Assembly: GCA_964036045.1 (NCBI GenBank)
Contig: OZ038380.1
Span: forward strand, 172,969,529-173,033,528
Length of the DNA stretch: 64,000 bases
Source: Eutreptiella sp. 'Long Island Sound 2002'
Lineage: Eukaryota > Euglenozoa > Euglenophyceae > Eutreptiales > Eutreptiaceae
Direction: 5' to 3'
Shown here one piece after another: positions 53,367 through 64,000 of the stretch (the stretch's first letter is position 1; the number at the start of each line of letters is the position of its first letter). The position numbers and the translations under genes were made by a program. Under the pieces are notes generated by a model. That model saw only the letters and a list, made by a program, of their open reading frames with translations, had not been told where the DNA came from and ran no database searches.

Positions 53367-56075
53367 TTTCCCTGTGTCAGTCTACTGACAGGTGCAGTGA
53401 GCACTCTTCTGCAGACGTGCCTGTGTATGGGTGTAAGAGCAGTTGTCACAGTTGCCCCGCATTGCATCGCAGGACAGGACCGTTAGCCCCCCGTGACAAC
53501 CACTACCTGGCCGAAGGCCATTGGTTTTTTCACAGACTACTGCTTACTGAGCACTGCACTGACCCTGTCTGTGCCCTGCAGACCCATGCCTATGGTTTCC
53601 AGCGTGAGCCAGGTGGCCGCTTATCAGGATTGCAGCCACCCAGCGAGTGTATGCCTTGTTGACCATGTGTTGCATGGGTACTGCCCTAATGTAATGACCT
53701 TGGAGAGCCAACGAAGAACGGTGGCTTACTACACCAGGGGGGAATGACAAGCAAGGTGTTATGAGGCAAGGTGTGTCTTCCCTCCTTGGGGACAAGCGAG
53801 CCCACAGTTAGGACCCCTAACTGGCCCAGACCCATGGGGTTCTACCCTTACTTACAGGGTTTACCATACCCCTATGTGTGCTACGTATGTCTGTGTGTGT
53901 CTCACTTCTCTCCCCGGCGTGGCTCCCGGAGACCGGGCTTCGCTGACGTCGGACCGAAGGTCCTAATCAGGTACTATTACCACTCCTATGGCGCCCAATT
54001 TCTGTGCTGGCGCCTATCCTTGGGGGAAGACGGCAAAAGCCCTACCTACTAGAGGGGAGGGGTGGCCAAGTGTGCTAAGGGCATACAAAACGCCCATTTT
54101 TGCTACAGGCCAAAAGCTAACTCACTCCCCTGCCCACGAGGAAAAGCACGCGGGACAGGAGACACCACTACACTACACTCACTAACGCCAGCACCGGCCT
54201 TCGAAGGCAGGGTGAGCACTCATCACTTGCACTCAACTCCTGCCACGCCTGCTGACGCTAACCCCTACACACGCTACTGGGTGCTGCTGTCGAGGATCAC
54301 TCAGGTCCTAATGACCCTCCTGTGAAGAAGACAAGAGAACACAGCGCTGCTAAGCAACTGTGGCCTAACAGGGGACGCCACAACGCGTTTCCCCTGCTAG
54401 GGCTTGGAGGGAAGGGGTGCTCTCGTTGCGTGCACAGCGCAGATGTCGTTGAAGTCGAACTGCCCTCGCCAGTCCTGGCTGAGGCACAGTGATTTGATTT
54501 GTGATCTGCGCCCCTGTTTTGCTGGGGCAGAAAAATGGATAGCCGCCGAAGGCAGCTGCTGCGTGCACCAATCACCCTGAACCTCTCCCACCTGTACAAC
54601 AGAGGCAAATGAAGGGGTGTTTGCGGCGGAGGAACCAAGCCACACTCCACGTGTTATACGCTTCTCAGTGTGACCTATAATACACTGTCCGCAAACACGC
54701 TGAAGGATCAGCTCCCCTGTCAAGCAAGCAAGCGTTAAGAGACTCCTCAGGTTCTCTTAAAGAATTTACCGAGGAGCCTCTGGGTAACCTAAACAAGGTT
54801 TACCGTGCGCAATTCGCATGGCCTACCCTTTAATGCATCATGTGCAGGCAGGGAAGGGAGGCAGAACCGTTTTCACACTGACTCAACCAGGAGGTGAGCT
54901 CCTCCTGGGCTAACCTACCTTACTCACCATGCATCGTGTGAATGCCGAATGAAGCGAACACAAAACAAGCCTAAGCGTTTTAAGCAACCCTACTTTAACG
55001 CCACGACCACACACGAACAAACGCTTTCTTTACTTACCTGTGAAGAACAAAACAAGGGTGAATTTGGAGTACAGGTAAAGCGTCACAGCGTGTGAATGCC
55101 TCGATTAGGCACATGCATCGCGAGCACGGCGCATATTCTAACCCTACGTGCGCGCTGCGCGCTCCATTCGCATCGCATACCTTTCATTCCTGTTTTGACC
55201 TGTGCAGAGCACGAGTGAGGAACACCTGACCCCCCAACGAACACAGCGTTGACAACCCTAACGTTTTGACGGAGAACCAACACGAACGCAATGCGTGAGT
55301 GTGGGATGACACTGACACACCTGAGAGGTGGGTTGTTGACCTGCTCTGTGGTGTGGGTTGAATTTGAATACTTTTCTCTGAAGTTTATTAAAATTTTGAT
55401 GCAACTGTGCAAAAATTTCCTTTAGAACTTAAAAAAACTACGGCTCATACCTTCTTTTTCAAAAGCCGTTTACGCTTGCGCAACCCTTTTCTTGGAGTCC
55501 GCTTCCTTTGCGCTTGTCTGCGACTTTGAGTTATGTGTAAAAATGACGATTTCCCGCGTGGTTTCGTCGTTTTTTAACGATTTCACTTGCTAAATCGCAA
55601 CCCCTTCCGCTAAACCGCAGGAATCAATCCCTGTCGGTTACATTTTCTATTTTTTCCAGCTCCTGGAGGTTTGTGTCCTCCATTGGGAGTATTGCTCCGC
55701 CCTGGCCCTTGGTCAGGACGTTTACCAAAACGCTGTTTATACAGCAACAGCCGTCCGCATTAGAGCGTTCGACTGTACCCTAGTAGGCAAGCATATGTGC
55801 TCTAGGGAGGGAGTCCTGGGTTCAAACCCCACTACCCCCAAATTTTTTCCAAAAGTTTTCGCCGCACGCCGGCGACTTTTGAGGAATGCCCCATCGAAGG
55901 GACATCATTCACGGTACATTACACTGTTTTTCAAGGGTACCTACAGTGTGATAGGCTTCTTTGAAGTGATGAGGATGTTTTTGGTAAGTTTAATGCATTT
56001 TTTGAGGTAATTTTGGGAAAATTTGAGCCTTTTTCCTTGGTCCTACTAGCTTAGCTAACTAGTACTCCAAGGGGG
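53367..56075 (+). other. B1 3' untranslated region
   Basis: 2.7 kb without a credible gene. It lacks the A-like stretch seen in B2; the corresponding part (about 53880-54310) is only loosely related. The hairpin CTCCTC (54743-54748) with GAGGAG (54771-54776) is present. A tRNA-like stretch is at 55775-55840. The polypurine tract is AAGGGGG before 56076. Confidence 0.6.
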
Positions 56076-56784
56076 AGTAAGAAAAAGTCACTGCCATGTC
56101 TTTCTTGGAGGGCTTGATCAAGGCCAAGCCCCCCTTTAAACCCTTTTGTTGATGCTAAGACAAACTTAAGTGTTTTAATCTCTCTTTTGTTGCCCAAAGT
56201 ACAAGTTCTCAAAGTAACTAGGGTTGTGACCCTAGCCCCCCATGAAGTTCACCCCTACCACTCAACTGAGCGGAGGTACCTTCCTGCATGGAGGATATAC
56301 CGAAATAAAATAGGCATTTCATGCTTTAGGCCTTGGTGGTTAAGCCTAGTGGTCTCCCACCCCAAGACCCCTATACTCAATTGTTTCTACCACTTATTGT
56401 GGTCCTACTTTGTAACTGCTTCTGAATTCAGTTGCTTGGCCAAGTCATTTTCTGTGTGGTCCTGACATCTATGCCCCACATTCCTAACCAGCACCATTTC
56501 ACCCAAAAGAGTGCACATGAAGTGCCTAATGCTATCTCTGAGGCAAGAGTCAGACCAATTTTCATATAAAATCTTTTGTATTATCCATTTGAGATTGAAT
56601 CTTTGTGTATAAACCTGCTTTGTCTATCTGCAGCCCTTCTGTGTTACACTGGATTCCAAAACCAATCATTGATTCGATCCACATCCTGTTCTTGCTCTAC
56701 TTGCTGCTTTGGTTTGGGTTTTCAACTACAAAACCTGCAGGAATACATCAAAATATCTAGGGCATAAATCAAGGACATCTTTCT
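56076..56784 (+). repeat. B1 3' LTR (709 bp)
   Basis: It starts AGTAAGAAAAAGTCAC and ends ACATCTTTCT. It differs from the B2 LTRs at many positions, including several small deletions, as expected for the older copy. The next bases, CAATG, would be the TSD if 5 bp; the partner is outside the window. Confidence 0.88.
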
Positions 56785-59700
56785 CAATGACAACATTAGC
56801 GTAGTGTATTGCCTGGTTGTGTCGGCCGTAACTAACCACCAGGGCATGGGCACAGGTGCGAGATACATAGACATCCAAATAGTGTAGGTTTACTCATTTC
56901 AGCAGCATTGTGTTGGCAGATTGTGAAACCTATCAACTTGTTGAACTTGAAAAAAAGAATAAAAGAAAATGTTTTCCATTATCAGATTGAACAGTAGCAC
57001 CAAGCAGTATGAGGTCACACCATTGGCAAAACGGACCTTAGCGTTGCTTATCTGCCTCATCTACAGCATCCTAAGTATCACAAATGCCAACCAGTAAGAC
57101 CTAACTTTATTTCGATTCATCAAATAATTGATTTATTAACTTCGGATGCGACAAATGCATTACATAATTCAACAGAGCATTTCTGATCGTCTTTTTTTCA
57201 TCATTTTTTGTCCGTTACCGCAGCCCTTATTGCGACCTTATGGCAACCTTTTTGCGATCGTATTCGGTGGCAATAAGGTCGCAAAACCCCCACCTAGTGG
57301 CGTCAGTGCCTGCATCTTTTGACATCCGTGTTACTGCCGCGAGGTCGTACAAACACCATATACGTACCGGGGTTAGCGCGCGGACAAGTTGCCATAGCTT
57401 TGACCAGGGCCTAATCACAATGGCACTGGTTCCTCAGGTATGTGTGCTACCTGATGGCAATATTTCATTTTCAGCAAATAACTGTAATACCCCTTTTGCT
57501 GCTGTGTAGGAAATGGGGCGTAAGAGGGCCACAGAACCTGGATTTCATGCCGAAGAACGTAGATCAGCAAAAGCCGTGAATGCTGAGGCAAGGTGTGGTG
57601 CATTTTGGCAAAGCATTTTCCAACATGGATAGACACTTTGAGTTACCACTAGGGTTGTCCGTGCCGGCGCAAGCCGTTCTTGGTGTTATTGCATGCTTGC
57701 TTAATCTTTGCCTACTGAGCAGAGCGTCGCAAACATTCGTTGGAGTACATCAAGCAATATCATCGTGAAAAGGAACACGCTCTCCCTCCAACCCCTTGTC
57801 CCTCCAAAGGAGTCCATTGTGGCCCCTATGTGTGAGGCTTGTTGTTCAAGCCCGCATTGGAAGGGAGACCATGTGGAGGGATGCCAAGAAGATTTTTGAG
57901 TGAGGTAGGGTCGATACGGCTTTGGGCATGGGAAAGAACGTGAAACGGCCGTCTACATTGCAAAGCACACGGCCATCTCGAGTGTCGATTTTTGGGCACC
58001 GGGTTATTTACATTCTTTCCGTTGTCGTCACCCACCGTTACCATACTCAAATGCCCCATGATTTAATTCAATGTCCTACGACATGGATGACGTGGCGGCT
58101 TAATTAATTTGCTACGAAAGAGAGTTCTTGCTTCCCTCAACATCACCGGTGGACAAAATTGTGTACGCAGAATCGGTGCATGGAGAAAGTTTTCTTCGTG
58201 CCCTAGTTTGCCTCGCGCAACAACACCCCTTGACATCCTTGTCAAAAGTATTCATTGCACTCGGACAACTCCACGAAGGGAGAGTTTTTTGTGTCATCAC
58301 TCAAAAGAAGACGGTATGCGCACAACATTTGCCACAAGACTCACTTTACAACAAGTGAAGGTCGTGTGGTACTTTGGACGTTCCCACGCCATCTAACCAT
58401 CAATATCCGGTTCTGACGGGATATTTTCGCGTGCACCGGTTCTCCTCAGGTACCGGAACCATGGGGATTTGATCAACCCGCGTCATTCTTTTGTAGTATG
58501 TTAAGCATTTGTAAGAGCACTTCTTCCTCGGTGCTTGCTACCTCTGTCTTATTACATGCAGGCCGTTGTCCATTTGAGTCCATTGGACGGTACATTAGAA
58601 TTCGCAAACCAAAAACCGGACGGGCAAGGGTCGTCATTAGGTTGCGCCGATGTCGCGTGATCGTTGGGCTTTTGACCTTTCGTGGACACATCAATCACGT
58701 CCGTGCCTTGAAGCCTATTTCCCATGTGCTTATTGCTCACTTTGCCTTGTGCAGCCGCTCCCCACGGATAGACCACCGGCGGGCCAAAGGTCGAAGGCGT
58801 ACAATGAGTCTACCATCCAAGCCATGGTATCGTTGACCGCGAGAGGGGACAAAGGGGGAGGCGAGTTGGGGTATTTGTAGTCTTGTGGAACCACAATGCG
58901 TATGACAAATCGAGGGCGATGGTCTCCCTTTGTTCAGGGAAAGCCTCGGCTCCAATTTCAAGGAACCAAAGGGAAGCTTCGCCACTGAATGTTCTTTTCG
59001 AATCGGCGCTGGGGTTTTCTCACTGCATGGCTCTCACGCCATCCTCCACGCACATCCCGGAAAGTACCCCCCCGGAGTTGGTGGACGATAATCATAGGTA
59101 TACAAGTCTTGTTCGACCGTTAAAAATGCGACGTAGCCGAACTTGGCCAACCTCAACGTTCGCCAATCAACATACCTCCGAGACCAATTGTATAGTGATA
59201 TTGACCGTACATGTAAGTGTGCAATCTTTGGGATCCTGTGTAGCCACCTTGAGCAGAAGTTTGCCTTCGTCCACACCGCTTGCACAAAAACTATTTTGTC
59301 GTACGAAACAACTTGGACAAAAATCCACCTTGTCTTCAACATCTTTGTTGTATGCCATTTTCCCTGCATCAACCCGGTTATGGTGACTGGTGGTTGGCGG
59401 GAAAGTAGCCACCTGCCACCCTTCTTTGCTTGGAAATATGGCTCACTTCAGCTTAGATAAACTTGCACTTATTTGGATGACGCAACCCGGTGGAGCACAC
59501 AAATTAACGGAATTGAGTCCCGTTTTTGTTCGTGCGTAACATGGCTTTGAATTGGTCTATGAGGAGTTCATTTCGGAATGCAAGTCTTTTGAAGATGCGC
59601 CATTGGATCAAGATGAAGTCATCGCGAACTCCGCGAGCGGCATTCGGCTGTCATGGTGCTCATTGCATATTTCATCAGTCGGGGGGGGGGGGGCGGGCAA

Positions 59701-60326
59701 TGCGTGAGATGCATCGTTGGAAGATGATATACACCTTTCGAAACGCATGGGTTTGTGCTCGGGCAACGAACGCTCTCTGATTGTCGCAGCACGTCAATAC
59801 CAATAGTTGCGAGGTTTTCGATACCAGAAGGGTCCGCAAGGGAGTCACACAAGCCCTAGTGGACAAGCAGGTGCTTCCCATGTTTGCGTCATTCTACAAG
59901 GTGGTTGTGATTTAAGTGGCAACGCGGCGAGATCGGTGATTCGGGCATGCATTCGTGGCTCATTGTGCATGTACATGGATATTCGAGTGCGTGCACGGGA
60001 AAATACGTTTGTCAGTTCAGTGGGTGCATATCGTTGGATTACCTGTGTGCAGGAAAAGCAACCAAGAACCCTTGTTGCACACCTGCACAAGAATGATAGC
60101 AACATCCAACTGGTATTGTGTTGTGCTTCTTTACGCAACGATTTGCATTCACTTGCCGTGCCAAGAGGTCATACCTACTTCGTCCTACAACGCCCAACAC
60201 TTTGGGAGTGCCGACCCAATGGTAAAGCGCCCAGTGGTCCCAACTCCAGCATCCGCCCTCCTTCCGTGCGTGTGGCAAGAAATCCGAATGACAAAAGTTT
60301 TTTGGACCTGTGCACATCCTTACCCC
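56785..60326. other. Unassigned degenerate sequence
   Basis: No recognisable gene. Short ORFs occur on both strands. Around 57700-57900 and 58140-58310 stretches look coding-like in changing frames (for example RIGRETMWRDAKKIFE near 57845-57895), which could be a decayed gene. The two longest overlapping plus-strand ORFs (59807-60463 and 59955-60497) run into the poly-C tract and have no known motifs. A run of G lies at about 59684-59695. Confidence 0.4.
57230..57284. repeat. 12-bp inverted repeat
   Basis: TTGCGACCTTAT (57230-57241) is mirrored by ATAAGGTCGCAA (57273-57284), with related copies TTATGGCAACC and TTTTTGCGATCG between them. It may be part of a decayed transposon end. Confidence 0.45.
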
Positions 60327-60914
60327 CCCCCCCCCGTGACAGTAGACCCACAAACAAAAGACGTTTTAAGAGACCCAATCCAATCTCAGACTTGTCCCCG
60401 ACCAAAACGACAAGAGACCCACTTGGAAAAGTACCGTATAAGAGACCCACTTGCAACAGGTGAGACACGGGAACCTGAACCAAAGCCCAAGCCCTAATGT
60501 GACAAGACAATTTTAATCAAATGCTCCCAAATTGAATGTTGAGGGTATTGTCACACACAATTCCAACAAATGGATCTCGGATTGACATTAGTGCCGAAGC
60601 CCAAGGCGAACACTTTGCGCCAAGGCACAATCTCGCTCACTTGCTTCAAAAGCATCAACCAACTCCTGACAACCTGTTAAGTGTGCAATAAGGAAGAGCC
60701 CCAACAAAATGGTTTTTTTCAATTGAAAAATGAAAACGAATCTCGGTGGGCTCGTTGGATGCGGCTTGTTTTCGTGAGTTAGAACATAGGTCACACCAGG
60801 GCCTGGAACTACAAAACAAGAGACCCACTTGGAAAAGTACACTCTAAGAGACCCAGGGTTTTGGCTCCGGGTCAAAAAATTAAGAGACCCGGGTCTACTG
60901 TCACGGGGGGGGGG
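60327..60914. repeat. Inverted repeat with poly-C/poly-G ends, possible MITE-like element
   Basis: The left arm is a C run followed by GTGACAGTAGACCC (about 60327-60352). The right arm is GGGTCTACTGTCAC followed by a G run (about 60891-60914). The match is 14 bp plus the homopolymer. Inside, a direct repeat AGAGACCCACTTGGAAAAG occurs at about 60411 and 60819, each followed by TAC-NNNN-TAAGAGACCCA. No transposase is encoded. I cannot verify a target-site duplication. Confidence 0.5.
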
Positions 60915-63220
60915 AGTAGTTGGGTTGAAAGGCCTCCCCACAAGTCGAAATGTCTGCGTAATCCCATGAGTCGGAACCACCCTCTTTTTTTACAAGAAGT
61001 TTGTTGCAATTTGTAATGGCCACTTTGTTTTGTGCATGAGAAACGTTGCATCTTTTTTTGCATCAAGTTTGTTGCAAATTTGCAATGCGCGCTGTATGGT
61101 AACAAAGAATAGATCAGTGAGGAGTTGTTGCTTTTGTAGTCTATGAACAAGATGGGGGTGGGGGAAACAATCTAATGGACGTGTGCTTTCACGCACAAAG
61201 AAAAAACATCGACAGTGGGTTGCTGGGTATAGTGGGTTACGCACCACAAAAGTGCCAATTACCTATCGTGGCACATATTCCCTCATTGTTCACTAGCAAG
61301 TCCAAATGCAACAAGCCACAATCACAGCTCTACTTTGTCGCTAGAAATGTACACACGGCTTCTGGCAAAAAGGAAAAGGACTGTCATCACATACATTTCC
61401 AACTCACCACATTGGGACATGGGTTGGCGCAAAACAATAGATCGCAATAGATCGGGGCAATGTCACCCCACCGCCCCACCCAAGTGGATTGGGTCATGGA
61501 TCGGTTGAACCCCCCCCTCGATCATCTCTGCATTGGATGCGGGTAGGGGTGGATTTTGCACAATTCTCTTCTTTCAATCCAAGACTAATTCTGCAATTTG
61601 GCGCATGCTGGCGCATGAAAAGCCGAAACAAACATGCACAGTGTTTGTACAGAGACCAGTGTTTTCCCCATGCAACGCACAGCATTTGTGGGGGTTAGGG
61701 TTTACCATTTGTGCAGAGTCTCCACCGGACCCAATGATCGCGCCTAGTAGTAGACCCAATGGAAGGGAGGCGTATCGTGGCGAACCCCGCCTCAATGCCT
61801 CTGCCGCTAAAGTTTCTCGGGTGTTTGAATCGTGATTTTTGGGTGAAAAATCTTGCTGCTGTTGGTGGTGGGGGTGGAGATAGGGGCCCACAGGAGAACT
61901 GGCGATCTGATCGCAAACCCCACTGCCCCTTCCCAACCCCCTGAAATGGATTGGGTCGTGGATTGGGTATGGTGCCCCCCCCCCCCTGTTGACTCATCGA
62001 AATGGATCAGTGCCCACAAATCCACCAGAAAGTGTGCGGCGTGTTCGCACTCCCCACAACAAGTCTTACAAACCTTGCACTGTAGAGCCAGCCACAATGG
62101 GTATGCATGAATACGAGCCTTCAGCCGCTCGCAGTACAACTGCCGCTCCGCAGCAGCAGCACTACTAGGATGAAGACCACTGCCAGCATGCTGTCTACAA
62201 CCCGACTAGCATCTTTCCTATCAGCATCCTGTTTCAAGTCTAGTTCCCTTCCAGACGTCCACCAGCATCCTGGCAGCATATCAAGTAACCCGCGCATTTT
62301 ATTGATGTCCTGCAATTCTCTTCGTCACATATCGATTTGTGCTAACAGCCCGTGATCATGCAGGGCAGTAGGATTGAGGAACACCCAAGGCCGCGTTGCA
62401 TGGGGAGAAGGGTGCATGGTTGGCTGGAGGTTGCTGGAGGTTGGCTGGAGGTTACGGGAGTGTGCTTGATGGGGTGGGTGCGGCGTACTTTTTCATTCCA
62501 CAGGGTGGGGACACCCACAGCGAAGATCCCCGCAAAGAGAGGTGTGCCTGTGGCTTCACAACATCTGATGCACACCCGGTTCGGCTGCAAGGGTCTCCTC
62601 AGAAGGGGTCCGTCCACGTATTTCGACCTTTCTGTCTTGGGAAGGGGCATTGCTTGTGTGACACAGCGGTCGCGATGTTTATGATGCGCTTCACGCAGCT
62701 CGCAGGCTTTGCAGGCTTCTGGTTGTGTGGTGCACAGTGCGACCTGACGCGCGTTCCCAGAGGTTACGGTTCTGCATCACCCAGCTGCCGGATCCCCCCC
62801 TTCCCCGCTCTTTTTGTGTCGAAGGATGTGATGCAGCAAAATTAGTTCTCGTGTCGTCATGTTTTGTGATGTAACGTGTGTGGGTTCACATCAGCTTCAG
62901 CTTCGGGTTCCGGGGCCAGGGGCCATTTTTGATTTGCCTCTGAGTTCCCATGTTCTTTTCGCTGCCATTGCCGGGGCTGCATGAGACTGGCAATTTGTTC
63001 AGGAGGTACCCCCCCTATCCAACCCCGCTCCTTTTTTTTCCAACGTCGCTCGGCTGTGACAAGAGGTTTTGTGCTGTGAGGCTTGCCGAGGAGGTCGTTG
63101 AACCGAGATCGCGTTGCATTTTGCATTCCTGCAGTCCTCCAGCAGTGAGAAAATGTTGTCAGTATGTGAGGTTTCTGTACAGTGCTTTTGTCCCTTCTGC
63201 CTACCACACTGCATGTCCGC
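60915..63220. other. Unassigned sequence with scattered repeats
   Basis: No gene recognised. A 20-30-bp direct repeat beginning GTGGATTGGGTCATGGAT (61482 onward) recurs near 61947 (ATGGATTGGGTCGTGGAT), each followed by a C run. Trp/Leu/Gly-repetitive TTGCTGGAGG/TTGGCTGGAGG units lie at about 62410-62455. Short ORFs here have low-complexity composition. Confidence 0.4.
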
Positions 63221-63320
63221 GCCTGCTCACACACACACACATACGCCTACAAACACGCGCGCGCGCGTGCGCCCACAAACACACAAAGACATGCGCGCGC
63301 GCGCACACACACACAACAGC
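63221..63320. repeat. CA/CG dinucleotide microsatellite
   Basis: An interrupted (CA)n and (CG)n tract with ACACGCGCGCGCG and ATGCGCGCGCGCGC blocks. It makes ORFs on both strands look artificially long. Confidence 0.85.
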
Positions 63321-63822
63321 ACACAAAAACGGTAACCCGACACCGACTTCTCGTCCGGTAGCTGTGGGGTCATTGGCACCGCATCAATTTCCCTCAATTT
63401 AGGGTGAAGGTACACAGAATCTCAGCAACAACAAGCATCCAGAAGCCTCCAGGAATTTGACAACCCCAAACTACTTTTTCGGCAGCTTTGGTGGGCTGCT
63501 TGGCCAGGAGGAGGGTCGACCCCAACCCCCTTTCAACCGCCCCCCCCTCCCCCCTCGATTCCTTCCCATGCAGCCCTGGTGGTCGCAGTCACGTGGCTCA
63601 AACCAACCAGTTGGCTTCCAGGCAGATATGCTTCGTGCACGCCCGTGAACCTCCCAAATTGGCACCAATTTTCAATAATTGCGACGAGGCCTCGCCGGTT
63701 TGTCGGAAGACCTTCCATCCCCTCACCCAGTACGCTCGTGTCGCCTCAGCCCAGACCAGGGATGTGCGTTCCGAAGGGCTTTGATTCAACTCAGCAATCG
63801 CGGCGGACAGGCTCGGACTGGC

Positions 63823-64000
63823 TGCACGGAGGTTGCACTGGGGGTTGCACTGGGGGTTTGTACTGGGGGTTGTACTGGGGGTTGTACTGGGGGTTGTACT
63901 GGGGGTTTGTACTGGGGGTTGTACTGGGGGTTGTACTGGGGGTTTGCACTGGGGGTTGTACTGGGGATTGTACTGGGGGTTGCACTGGGGGTTGTACTGG
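63823..64000. repeat. 12-13-bp minisatellite at the right edge
   Basis: Tandem copies of a GGGGGTTGTACT-type unit with variants TTTGTACT, TTGCACT and ATTGTACT, about fourteen copies, continuing past the window. The minus-strand ORF over it is a Pro/Gln/Tyr/Asn repeat with no independent support. Confidence 0.9.

Larger units (their letters stand above)
5172..56784 (+). mobile_element. Ty3/Gypsy chromovirus copy B1, oldest layer, split by A1 and B2
   Basis: B1 consists of 5172-7748, 37711/37716-40733 and 51839/51844-56784. The A1 insertion is bounded by ACGCC (7744-7748 and 37711-37715) and the B2 insertion by AGAAA (40729-40733 and 51839-51843). Joined at those points, the pieces align collinearly with B2. 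Lesions include a +1 frameshift in gag, a 1-nt deletion near 40628, TAG at 52553 and TGA at 53232. Only 25 bp of the 5' LTR remain, because the PLE abuts it; the 3' LTR is 56076-56784. The TSD of B1 itself cannot be checked, as its left flank is outside the window. Confidence 0.85.

Noticed and set aside
59807-60497. Two overlapping plus-strand ORFs of 218 and 180 codons as genes
   Set aside because: They overlap in different frames, run through a poly-C tract, have odd composition and no recognisable domain.
63203-63415. Overlapping ORFs on both strands through the CA/CG tract
   Set aside because: Stop-free only because of the dinucleotide repeat.
63791-63985. Pro/Gln/Tyr-repeat minus-strand ORF
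   Set aside because: It is the translation of the minisatellite.
1-64000. CRISPR arrays, bacterial operons, rRNA genes
   Set aside because: No regularly spaced repeats with unique spacers, no bacterial gene layout and no rRNA-like sequence were seen.
1-64000. Reassigned stop codons as the explanation for in-frame TGA/TAG
   Set aside because: A2 pol runs about 1640 codons without any stop, and each premature stop in A1, B1 and B2 corresponds to a normal sense codon in a sister copy; only the gag-pol stops are shared.

Overview
The window is nuclear DNA of a repeat-rich eukaryote. It holds chromodomain-bearing Ty3/Gypsy LTR retrotransposons, a Penelope-like retroelement (PLE), long non-coding LTR-element internals and micro/minisatellites. 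There are no operons and no bacterial-type genes, and I recognise no ordinary host gene. The PLE type (endonuclease upstream of the reverse transcriptase) is known from green algae, other protists and some invertebrates, so an alga or other protist is plausible, but the sequence does not settle the organism.

Nearly everything from 1 to 56784 is one stack of nested insertions, dated relative to each other by 5-bp target-site duplications (TSDs) and by LTR divergence. The oldest layer is Ty3/Gypsy copy B1 (5172-56784, plus strand), broken into three pieces. Its 5' LTR is cut at 5172, where a minus-strand PLE (1-5171) abuts it. Copy A1 of a second Ty3/Gypsy family (7749-37710, TSD ACGCC) sits in the B1 protease region. 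A non-autonomous LTR element C (15757-34014, TSD CGAAG, TG...CA ends) sits in the A1 integrase region. The near-intact copy A2 (18872-30308, TSD TAGGA) sits inside C. Independently, copy B2 (40734-51838, TSD AGAAA) sits in the B1 integrase region. A 310-bp insert with an 11-bp TSD (14070-14379) interrupts A1 pol.

Families A and B are sister chromoviruses with the order Gag (capsid-like region, Cys/His-rich zinc region, CCHC knuckle), one in-frame stop (TGA in A, TAG in B), protease, an extra domain with an NPPF/NPRF motif resembling a Dam-type methyltransferase, reverse transcriptase, RNase H, integrase (HHCC, DDE, GPY) and chromodomain. Their LTRs start AG and end CT, and their primer-binding sites resemble the 3' end of initiator Met tRNA. 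A2 has open gag and pol and almost identical LTRs, so it is the best candidate for a recently active element. A1, B1 and B2 are broken. Families A and B also share structured 3' untranslated sequence, and B2 carries an A-like segment there.

The PLE at the left edge has a Gag-like ORF1 (RD-rich, CCHC) and an ORF2 with a GIY-YIG endonuclease ahead of the reverse transcriptase. Its N-terminal region resembles the PCIF1 methyltransferase domain without a visible catalytic motif. The RT runs off the window at position 1.

From 56785 to 64000 there is degenerate sequence with short unassignable ORFs, an inverted repeat with poly-C/poly-G ends (60327-60914), a CA/CG microsatellite (about 63221-63320) and a 12-13-bp minisatellite reaching the right edge.
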